64,000 nucleotides of DNA from Dyella_B sp035690825 (GTDB taxonomy: Bacteria > Pseudomonadota > Gammaproteobacteria > Xanthomonadales > Rhodanobacteraceae): positions 62,001 through 126,000 of the forward strand of contig NZ_JBQCHP010000085.1 of NCBI RefSeq assembly GCF_051954575.1, read 5' to 3'. The notes under the pieces are model-generated. The model was given only the letters and a program-made list of their open reading frames with translations. It did no database searches and was not told where the DNA came from. Made by a program: the position numbers and the translations under genes. This document shows, piece by piece, positions 57,253 through 64,000 of this stretch (its first letter is position 1; every line of letters begins with the position of its first letter).

Positions 57253-59951
57253 GGATAGGATTCGGACATCAGCACGGCCACAGGCCATTCGGAAAATAGG
57301 GTCTGGACGGGGAGGCCCTGCATCCCGCCCTGGTGCGTCCGGTGAGTAAATAAATCAGTGAAGGTGCACGCGCCGTCATCGTTGGCCGAGGCGATGGTGG
57401 TATCGCCCCAGAAATCCTTGCTCACCATCGGCCGGTCCTCGTGCACGCCGGCCGCGCAAAGGCGCGGTACGGCCACCAGCAGGCTGTGCCGTTCGAAGCG
57501 GCGCACGAAGGCCATGACGTGCTCGCGGCGCGAGCCCATGGTGTCGAGCGGCTCGTAGCCGGCGCGCGCGAACAGCTCCGGCCGCCGCCGGCGCACGCGC
57601 AACAGGCGATGGATCAGCTGCTGCTTGATCACGCCGCTGCGGTAATCCTCCAGCAATTGCTCGGGCAGCAGGTTGCCGTCGAAGCTGGCCTTGCGCGCGG
57701 CGTAGTCGACCGGGCGGCGATTGTCCGGATCCACCAGCGACTGATCCCAGTATTCCGTGCCCTGATACAGGTCGGGCACGCCCGGCACGGTAAGCCGCAG
57801 CGTGGCGGCTACCAGCCCGTTCAACGCACCCGGCGCATCCAGGCTGCGCGCCGCATCATGGATGCTGCGGCGTAGCGTGGCGTAGCGGGGGGACAGCAGC
57901 AGGTCGCTGACGGTGGCCTTGCACGCTTCCTCGTAAGCGGGATTGGGCGTGGTCCAGCGCGTATGCAGTTTCGCTTCGCGTTCGGCTTTCAGAAACCACT
58001 GCTCGATGCGCGGAGCGAATGCGCGCAAGGCTTCTTCATCGTCGTCGCGCATGCCCAGCGGCCACGCGGCGAGCACCGTCTGCAGCAGCATCCACAACGC
58101 GCCGGGCGCGGGACGGTTGGGGCCTTCGAGCGCGGCCAGCCATCGGCTGGCCTGGCCGACGAACCAGCGCGCGCGTTCGCTCAGTACCGCCAACCGGGCG
58201 CGAACGTCTTCGCCGCGCTTGTGGTCGTGCGTGGCGGTGGCGAGCAGCGCGCGCGGCCATGTAGTTGCGCGGTGCTGCATGATGGTGTGGAAGCGCCGCG
58301 GCGCGATCGCGAACACGCGCGGATCGCTGCCCACCTCGTTGCGCGAAAGCAGCACGCCGTAGCGGTAGAACGCGGTATCTTCCACCGCCTTGGCGTTCAA
58401 GGTGGTGGCGAGCTGTTCGAACAGGCGGCGCGCAATCTGCAGATGACGGCGCTGCGACAGCGTGCTCAACCAGCGCGCCTTGGTTTCCAAGAGGTATTGC
58501 CGCAGGTAGGCGCGATAGGCGATGCGATCGGGGTCACCGTCCTTCATGGCGCGCTCGAATGCGTGTTCCAGCGAGTGACGATCTTCCTCGCTGGCCGTGC
58601 CGGTGCCTAGATAGGTGCGGTACACCGGCATCTGTTCCAGTACTTCGGCCAGCGCCTGGCGCAGTGCGAGCGGTGTGAAATCGCCGTGTTCGGGCGTATC
58701 TTCCACGTAGCGCTCGAAGGCGCCGACACAGCGATCGAGATCGGCGGCGAAGGTGCTCGCCAGCAAGCTGCGCCGCGCCTGGTGTTCCTCATCGCCGAAG
58801 TGTTTCGAGCGGGCGCTGATCGCGGCCCAGGCCTCGGCCAGTTCCGGCTGGCCTTGCGGGTCGTGCTGCAAGGCGCTCACCTGGTTCATGAAGTCGTAGC
58901 CGGTGCTGCCGTCGACCGGCCAGTCTTCGTGCAACGCTTCGTCGTGCGCCAGGATTTTTTCCACGTGCAGGGAGATTCGCCGCGCCATCTGGCGCGGGTC
59001 CACCCGTGCGGCGCGATCCACGCGCAAACGCAGCTTGCGCAGGTAGTCGCGCGGCTGGGCCAGGCCGTCCACGTGGTCGATGCGCAAGCCGTCGATCATG
59101 CCTTCGCGGACCAAGCGCAAGGGCAGGGCATGCACGGCGTCGAATACATCGTCACGCTCCATCGCCAGCGCCACCAGCGAATCGATGTCGAAAAAACGCC
59201 GGTAATTGATGACCTGGCTGCCGCTGCGCCACCACGCAAGCCGGTAGTGCTGCAGGTCCAGGAACCTGCGCATCAGCGCCTTGTCGGTATGCAGTTGCGC
59301 GATCGCACGATCGACGTGCGTGCGAATGGCCTCGTCCTGCATCGCCAGGCGCACTGCATCGATGGCGTCCTCGGCTGCGCGAAAACGTGGCAGCACGTGC
59401 CCGGCCAGGTCGAACAGCAGGCGCAGGCCTTGTTCGGAAATCGGCAGCTTGGTGCCGGCGACGTTGAGCGCGATGGTGGTGCCGCCCACGTGCCGCTCCA
59501 CGCGCAGCTCGCCGCGCGAAAGTGCCTGTTCCAGCGGCACCGCGAGCATGGGCAGCCACAGCTTGCCGTCGGTATGCGGCGCATGCCAGTCGATGTCGAA
59601 GTAGTGCGCGTAGCGGCTGGTACGGCCCATCGCCAGCACATCGTTCCACCACGGATTGCCGACGTCGGCGGCCATGTGGTTGGGCACGATATCCAGGATC
59701 GCGCCCATACCGTGCGTGTGCAGCGTCTGCACGAACTTGGCCAGCGCCGGTTCGCCGCCGAGCTCAGGGTTGACGATCATCGGGTTGATCACGTCGTAGC
59801 CATGCAGCGAACCCGGCCGCGCCATCGCGATCGGCGACAGGTAGACGTGGCTGAGGCCTAAGGCCGCGAAGTACGGCACATGCTCGGCCGCCGCGAGAAA
59901 GTCGAACGTGTGGTTGAGCTGCAGGCGAACGGTGGCGCGCAAATCGGTCAT
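57249..59951 (-). CDS. treY: Maltooligosyltrehalose synthase TreY
   Basis: This 900-residue GH13 enzyme has an N-terminal barrel start (ATVRLQLNHTFDFLAAAEHV), the family signatures LDIVPNHMA and GLRIDHVDGLAQPRDYL (nucleophile Asp). The long C-terminal region contains TVPGVPDLYQGTEYW and the conserved LVDPDNRRPVDY. It turns the reducing-end alpha-1,4 linkage of maltodextrin into an alpha,alpha-1,1 trehalose unit, the first step of the TreY/TreZ pathway. Its ATG overlaps the malQ stop (ATGA). Confidence 0.95.
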   Translation of the reverse strand: MTDLRATVRLQLNHTFDFLAAAEHVPYFAALGLSHVYLSPIAMARPGSLHGYDVINPMIVNPELGGEPALAKFVQTLHTHGMGAILDIVPNHMAADVGNPWWNDVLAMGRTSRYAHYFDIDWHAPHTDGKLWLPMLAVPLEQALSRGELRVERHVGGTTIALNVAGTKLPISEQGLRLLFDLAGHVLPRFRAAEDAIDAVRLAMQDEAIRTHVDRAIAQLHTDKALMRRFLDLQHYRLAWWRSGSQVINYRRFFDIDSLVALAMERDDVFDAVHALPLRLVREGMIDGLRIDHVDGLAQPRDYLRKLRLRVDRAARVDPRQMARRISLHVEKILAHDEALHEDWPVDGSTGYDFMNQVSALQHDPQGQPELAEAWAAISARSKHFGDEEHQARRSLLASTFAADLDRCVGAFERYVEDTPEHGDFTPLALRQALAEVLEQMPVYRTYLGTGTASEEDRHSLEHAFERAMKDGDPDRIAYRAYLRQYLLETKARWLSTLSQRRHLQIARRLFEQLATTLNAKAVEDTAFYRYGVLLSRNEVGSDPRVFAIAPRRFHTIMQHRATTWPRALLATATHDHKRGEDVRARLAVLSERARWFVGQASRWLAALEGPNRPAPGALWMLLQTVLAAWPLGMRDDDEEALRAFAPRIEQWFLKAEREAKLHTRWTTPNPAYEEACKATVSDLLLSPRYATLRRSIHDAARSLDAPGALNGLVAATLRLTVPGVPDLYQGTEYWDQSLVDPDNRRPVDYAARKASFDGNLLPEQLLEDYRSGVIKQQLIHRLLRVRRRRPELFARAGYEPLDTMGSRREHVMAFVRRFERHSLLVAVPRLCAAGVHEDRPMVSKDFWGDTTIASANDDGACTFTDLFTHRTHQGGMQGLPVQTLFSEWPVAVLMSESYP

Positions 59952-62203
59952 GCCGGTGTTACCTCCTTCACGGAGGTGCCGATGGACTGCAGCAAAGGTT
60001 GCAGTTGCTCGATGGTGTTTTCCGGCAGGCGATGCTGCCAGTTGGGATGGCTGTCGACGGTGCCGGGAAGGTTGGGTTGGGTTTTGAGGTTGAGGGCGTC
60101 TTCGAGGGGGAGGATGAGGAGCGGGGAAGGGGTTTGGGCGAGGAATGCAACGTAATTGCATGCTTGCGTCGGGGCTTGGTTCCCCTCACCGTCTTGGTCT
60201 CCCTCACCGTCATTCCGGCGAACGCCGGCACGCGGGGAGAGCACAGGGATGTGCTCGGCTTTGAGGAGCGAGGAATCCATTTTTAATGCGCCGCGCGATG
60301 CACTGAGAATCGATGTCGTGTCCTTCGGACGCATATCTAAACTGGATGATTCGCTTCGCTCACCCCCTTCGGGGGCCGTCCTTCGGACGTTCTCCGCGCT
60401 TCGCGCTACGTCCGGCGTTCGCCGGAATGACGATATGGAGGCGCCGACGGCTTGATCTAAACGCACGACCTCATCCTCCCGCGCACGCATCCGTCGCCGC
60501 ATCTCTTCTTCACCAAACCCATGCGCCTTGGCGAGCTGCGCAATATCCACTCCTTCCCGCCACCCCGCCAACGGCGGCAAATCATGCGTCGTCGTCGTCG
60601 CCACCGCGTTCTTTCTCCATGATTCCGGTGCAAGAAACTCACCCTGTTCGTCGCGCGTAAACAGCAGCACGTCAATGCCCAGCACGCCACGCGCGGCAAG
60701 CAGGTCGCGCAAGCCCACCGGCACGGTACCCAGGTCCTCGCCAATCACGATGCAACGCTGGCGCCATGATTCCAGCGCAGTAAGCCGCAGCAGATCCTGC
60801 AAAGGCTGGCGAAGGTAGCCGCCTTCGGTGGAAGGGCCGCCTTGCGGCAGTACCCAGATGTGCTGGAAGCCGATGATGTGGTCGATGCGCAGGCCGCCGC
60901 CGCGCTGCATGTTCGCGCGCAGTAGTTCGATAAACGGACGAAAGCCGCTGGCTTTCAGGTCAGATGGCGCATACGAGGTGATGCCCCATCTTTGTCCGTC
61001 CGGATTGAACGCATCCGGTGGCGCGCCCAGCTCAAGGCCTTGCAGGACATGCTCGCGCCACGTCCACGCTTCGCCGCCGCCTGCTTCGAAACCGACGGCC
61101 AGATCGCAGATCAGGCCGATATGTTGATCCGCATCGAGCGCGCGCCGCTGGGTGCTTTCCCAGCAACGCGCGGCCAGCCATTGCAGGAAGATCTCCAAAT
61201 CCACCTCGGGCACGTGTTGTTGCGCGAACGCGGCGGCGGACGCTTCGCTGCGCCAATCGTCCTGCCATGCCTGCCAGGCGCTGCTTTCGCCGGCCAGCAT
61301 CGCCTGCGATTGGCGCGCGGCCAGCCACGCGTGGCGTTTCAGCGCATCGCCACCTTCGGCGGTGAAACGTTGCAGGTCATCGCGCAGCGTCGGCGGCGCA
61401 TGCGCGAATTGTTCATGCAGCACGCGGAACACGTTGCGACGTAGTGCATACGCCACCGGCCAGTCGACCAGCTTGCCTTGTTGCGCGAGATGCCAGGTCG
61501 ATGCCAGTCCGCTGGCTTGCAGCGCGGCGTTCAACGCGGCTGCACCGAGCACCTGCGCGGGATCGGCATGCACCCAGTTGAGAAAACCGCGATGCGAAGG
61601 GGAATACGGGCTGTAGTGTCCGGCGACGGGGCTCATCGCATGCAGTGGACTGAGGGCGATCGCATCGCCGCCGGCGCGGCCGATCGTTTCGGCAAGTTCG
61701 GCCACCGCGCGGCTGTCGCCCAGGCCGCCATCGTTGGCGTGCCGCAATGAATACACCTGCGCGGCCAATCCCCAGGCACGATGTTTGTCTGTACCCAGCG
61801 CGTCGCCCACACCGAAGCAGCGCGGCGGCGCCACAGCCAGCATCAGCGAATGGTTGCCTGCATCCAATTGGTAATAACCGTATTGCGAAGGCGCGCGATA
61901 GCAGCCGGCGCCGAGCGGTGCGAGCTGGTGCGGGCGGCCTTCTTCATCGATCATCGCCAGCTGTTCGCCATGCAGCAGGGCGGGCGGCATATCGAAGGCA
62001 TCGCCGGCGTCCACGCTGAGAAGGACAGGCAGTGCGCGATGGCGTTCCTCGATCCGTTGCAGGCTTGCCCGGCGGCTGGATTCATCCTGCGCAGGTAGTT
62101 GCAGCGCCGCCAGCAAACCCTGCAGCGCGTCATCGGATACGGTGCGTGGCTGGCCGGAGGCGTCGGTCCATTGAACGGACAGGCCGGCGGCGCGCGCCAG
62201 CAT
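59948..62203 (-). CDS. malQ: 4-alpha-glucanotransferase MalQ, with inserted palindromic element
   Basis: This 751-residue GH77 enzyme has nucleophile Asp440 in LRIDHIIGF, acid/base Glu489 in IGEDLGTVP and Asp541 in TTHDLPPLAG. Between residues about 588 and 667 the sequence is derived from an intergenic-type palindromic element (RRTPDVARSAENVRR ... GVRRNDGE), which is in frame and free of stops. On either side the normal MalQ C-terminal sequence resumes (CNYVAFLAQTPSPLL, QPNLPGT). Removing it gives a normal length of about 670. MalQ rearranges maltodextrins for TreY and GlgX. It starts one base after the treZ stop. GTG 62224 is an alternative start. Confidence 0.9.
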   Translation of the reverse strand: MLARAAGLSVQWTDASGQPRTVSDDALQGLLAALQLPAQDESSRRASLQRIEERHRALPVLLSVDAGDAFDMPPALLHGEQLAMIDEEGRPHQLAPLGAGCYRAPSQYGYYQLDAGNHSLMLAVAPPRCFGVGDALGTDKHRAWGLAAQVYSLRHANDGGLGDSRAVAELAETIGRAGGDAIALSPLHAMSPVAGHYSPYSPSHRGFLNWVHADPAQVLGAAALNAALQASGLASTWHLAQQGKLVDWPVAYALRRNVFRVLHEQFAHAPPTLRDDLQRFTAEGGDALKRHAWLAARQSQAMLAGESSAWQAWQDDWRSEASAAAFAQQHVPEVDLEIFLQWLAARCWESTQRRALDADQHIGLICDLAVGFEAGGGEAWTWREHVLQGLELGAPPDAFNPDGQRWGITSYAPSDLKASGFRPFIELLRANMQRGGGLRIDHIIGFQHIWVLPQGGPSTEGGYLRQPLQDLLRLTALESWRQRCIVIGEDLGTVPVGLRDLLAARGVLGIDVLLFTRDEQGEFLAPESWRKNAVATTTTHDLPPLAGWREGVDIAQLAKAHGFGEEEMRRRMRAREDEVVRLDQAVGASISSFRRTPDVARSAENVRRTAPEGGERSESSSLDMRPKDTTSILSASRGALKMDSSLLKAEHIPVLSPRAGVRRNDGEGDQDGEGNQAPTQACNYVAFLAQTPSPLLILPLEDALNLKTQPNLPGTVDSHPNWQHRLPENTIEQLQPLLQSIGTSVKEVTPA
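60201..60433. repeat. Palindromic element inserted in frame within malQ
   Basis: Left end CTCACCGTCATTCCGGCGAA with CGCCGG, right end CCGGCGTTCGCCGGAATGAC. The interior carries GTGTCCTTCGGACGCATAT as in the copy at 11918, plus a second nested piece CCCCCTTCGGGGG and CCGTCCTTCGGACG. All 233 bases are read through by malQ. This is the only copy of the family lying wholly within a gene here. Confidence 0.9.
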
Positions 62204-62204
62204 T

Positions 62205-64000
62205 TCAAGCGAGGAGCCGCTCACCTTCCAACTCCCTGACCAATACGGCGGCGGTATGCGCCTGAAGGACACCGCGATCGAGCGCATCCATCGCGTCCTG
62301 CGACTCGATCCAGATCACGCGGGTGGCCGAGTCGCGCGGCAGCGATACGTCTTTATCCGACAGGTTCAATGCGATTTCCCAATAGTGCCCGTCGCTCAAT
62401 CGCCAGCGCGCGTACACCGCCTTGTCGCCGAGCACCTCGCAGCCCAGCGCGCAACAATTCTCCAGCCGGTCGGAAAGAAAGCGGTTGCGCAGTTTCAAAA
62501 GGCCGCTCAGCCAGCGCGTCCATTCCCAGCTGCGCTCGTTTTCGTCCATGCGCGGGATGGAGGCGGCGTAGGTATCGAGCGCGTTCGGGTCGGGAATCAA
62601 TTCGCGCCGCTCCGGATCGGTAAAGCCGGAGAAATGTGCGAACTCTTCGCGCCGGCCCTGGCGCACTTTTTCAGCCAGTTCGCCTTCGTAGTCGGTGAAG
62701 TAATAGAACGGTGTGCGGCAACCCCATTCCTCGCCCATGAAAAACAGTGGAATCATCGGGCTGAGCGCCACCATCACCATTGCCGCGCGCAGGTCGGCTT
62801 CGCTGGTGAGGCAGGTCAGCCGCTCGCCGAGCGGGCGGTTGCCGATCTGGTCGTGGTTCTGCAGGAACAGCACGAACGAGGTGGGGCGAAGATCCTGGCT
62901 GGGTTCGCCGCGCGAGATGCCGCGGCGGTCGTGCTGGCCCTGGAACACGAAACCCTCCGCCAGCGCCTTGGCCAGGTCCGCGGTGGAGTTCTTGGCGAAG
63001 TCGGCGTAATAGCCTTCGTGCTCGCCGGTGAGCATCACGTGCAGCACGTTGTGCGCGTCGTCGTTCCACTGCGCGTTGTAGTCGCCGCGCAGCAGGCTGG
63101 CATTGTTGTGCTCGTTTTCCAGGATCAACCACACCTGCCGTCCGCGCGGCAGGCAAGTGCGCCGGATCGCGGCGCCGAGTTCCTCCAGGAAGGCCTGCGG
63201 CTGGATCGCGTGCACGGCATCCAGCCGCAGGCCGTCGATGCGGTACTCGTTGATCCACATCAGCGCGTTGTCGATGAAATAGCGCGCCACTTGCGGGCGT
63301 CGGAAATCGATCGCCGCGCCCCACGGCGTGTGCGTGTCGGCGCTGAAGAATTCCGGCGCATAGTCCGGCAGTTGATTGCCGACCGGTCCGAAGTGGTTGT
63401 AGACCACGTCCAGGATCACCGACAGGCCCAGCCGGTGTGCGTGATCGACCATCGCCTTGAGCGAATCGATGCTGCCGTAGGAGGCATCGGGCGCATACGG
63501 CAGCACGCCGTCGTAACCCCAGTTGCGATCGCCGTGGAACGAGGCGATCGGCATCAGTTCGATCGCGGTGTAGCCACAGGCGGCCAGCCGCGGCAGCGCC
63601 TGGCACAGGGTATCGAAGCCGCCCATCGCGCCCACATGCACTTCGCAGATCACCGCGGTATGCCATGGCGCGCCGCTCCAGTCGTTGCATTGCCAGACAT
63701 GGTCGCGCGGGTCCACCACCATGCTCGCGCCGAGTACGCCGCCTGGTTGCGAACGCGAAGCGGGATCGGGCACCTGGCGTCCGTCGGTGCGATAGACGTA
63801 GCGCGTATCCGGATCGACCTCGATGGCGAGCGTGTGATTGCCATCTTGGTCGCGATGCATCGGGAACGCGAGCTCGTCGATCACCAGTTCGACGAGCCTG
63901 GCGCTGGGCGCCCACACGCGAAAGCGCGTGGTGCCGTCGTCGAGAACCTGCGCCCCATACGTGCAATCGTGGCAGGACGAAGCGGGCGATTGAGTTGGAA
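62205..64000 (-). CDS. treZ: Maltooligosyltrehalose trehalohydrolase TreZ, partial at its 5' end
   Basis: The frame is open to the right edge, so the start codon lies outside; about 598 residues are visible. Upstream of WAPSARLVELVIDE the frame reads YGAQVLDDGTTRFRVWAP, the usual N-terminal CBM48-type domain. GH13 motifs include YTAIELMPIASFHGDRNWGY, DGLRLDAVHAIQP (nucleophile Asp), LILENEHNNA (acid/base Glu) and QNHDQIGNR. It releases trehalose from the TreY product. It is the first gene of the treZ-malQ-treY-DUF2934 operon seen here. Confidence 0.94.
   Translation of the reverse strand, partial: PTQSPASSCHDCTYGAQVLDDGTTRFRVWAPSARLVELVIDELAFPMHRDQDGNHTLAIEVDPDTRYVYRTDGRQVPDPASRSQPGGVLGASMVVDPRDHVWQCNDWSGAPWHTAVICEVHVGAMGGFDTLCQALPRLAACGYTAIELMPIASFHGDRNWGYDGVLPYAPDASYGSIDSLKAMVDHAHRLGLSVILDVVYNHFGPVGNQLPDYAPEFFSADTHTPWGAAIDFRRPQVARYFIDNALMWINEYRIDGLRLDAVHAIQPQAFLEELGAAIRRTCLPRGRQVWLILENEHNNASLLRGDYNAQWNDDAHNVLHVMLTGEHEGYYADFAKNSTADLAKALAEGFVFQGQHDRRGISRGEPSQDLRPTSFVLFLQNHDQIGNRPLGERLTCLTSEADLRAAMVMVALSPMIPLFFMGEEWGCRTPFYYFTDYEGELAEKVRQGRREEFAHFSGFTDPERRELIPDPNALDTYAASIPRMDENERSWEWTRWLSGLLKLRNRFLSDRLENCCALGCEVLGDKAVYARWRLSDGHYWEIALNLSDKDVSLPRDSATRVIWIESQDAMDALDRGVLQAHTAAVLVRELEGERLLA

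Noticed and set aside
1..64000. CRISPR array
   Set aside because: The repeats seen are dispersed inverted repeats of about 75-180 bases and are not regularly spaced direct repeats; no cas gene is present.
1..64000. tRNA, rRNA, insertion sequences or prophage
   Set aside because: I found no tRNA-like cloverleaf, ribosomal RNA segment, transposase, integrase or phage structural gene.

Overview
The window is GC-rich DNA from a Gram-negative proteobacterium. Two-membrane features (tripartite efflux, a porin, a TonB receptor, lipobox proteins), the gene mix and abundant short intergenic palindromes suggest a gammaproteobacterium of the Xanthomonadales/Rhodanobacteraceae type (Dyella, Rhodanobacter, Frateuria or similar). 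This placement is inferred, because no rRNA or tRNA gene lies in the window. There is no transposase, integrase, phage gene or CRISPR array. The only mobile-looking DNA is a set of small inverted-repeat elements.

Layout. 1-7.5 kb: a secreted beta-propeller protein cut by the left edge, then a MarR regulator with a clear palindromic operator and a full aromatic-acid-type efflux pump (FUSC, DUF1656, HlyD, NodT lipoprotein). 7.5-9.6 kb: an acetate/succinate permease and a DcaP-like porin. 10-16.3 kb: a periplasmic molybdenum hydroxylase (2Fe-2S subunit, large subunit, three-haem cytochrome c), with its maturation genes (XdhC, MobA-like) divergent from it. 16.3-20.4 kb: GH16 glucanase, type I phosphodiesterase and an EreA/ChaN-like secreted protein. 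20.6-27.3 kb: formaldehyde detoxification (frmA, frmB, a GFA protein), a degenerate GGDEF protein and a penicillin-acylase-family enzyme. 27.4-35.0 kb: a mixed block of small enzymes (P-loop kinase, FAD monooxygenase, two GNATs, GST, PLP dehydratase with divergent Lrp regulator, SRPBCC, DUF2501). 35.75-38.7 kb: a large TonB-dependent receptor.

38.9-53.6 kb is a stress-protein island: two BON proteins, three KGG-motif proteins, DUF892, DUF2383, DUF4142, another helical-bundle protein, a CBS protein and DUF3309. Interleaved with them are a suicide-type uracil-DNA glycosylase (UdgX), a hybrid histidine kinase, a sigma54 response regulator and an HWE-type histidine kinase/response regulator pair. 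53.7-64 kb: a YihY protein and a storage-glucan/trehalose cluster on the minus strand (treZ, malQ, treY, DUF2934, then glgX), with treZ cut by the right edge. The joint job is to debranch glycogen, rearrange maltodextrins and turn them into trehalose, which fits the desiccation/osmotic theme of the island.

The most unusual observation is that the palindromic element family scattered between genes also sits inside malQ, in frame, adding about 80 residues near its C-terminus. A second copy supplies the last residues and stop codon of the acylase gene. At least three unrelated repeat families are present and they share modules. Other points worth checking are an alternative-pairing RNA structure upstream of the CBS gene, a strong terminator with no gene in front of it (possible small RNA), an AhpD-like cysteine motif in a histidine kinase, and a tandemly duplicated sensor-like domain in the first protein.
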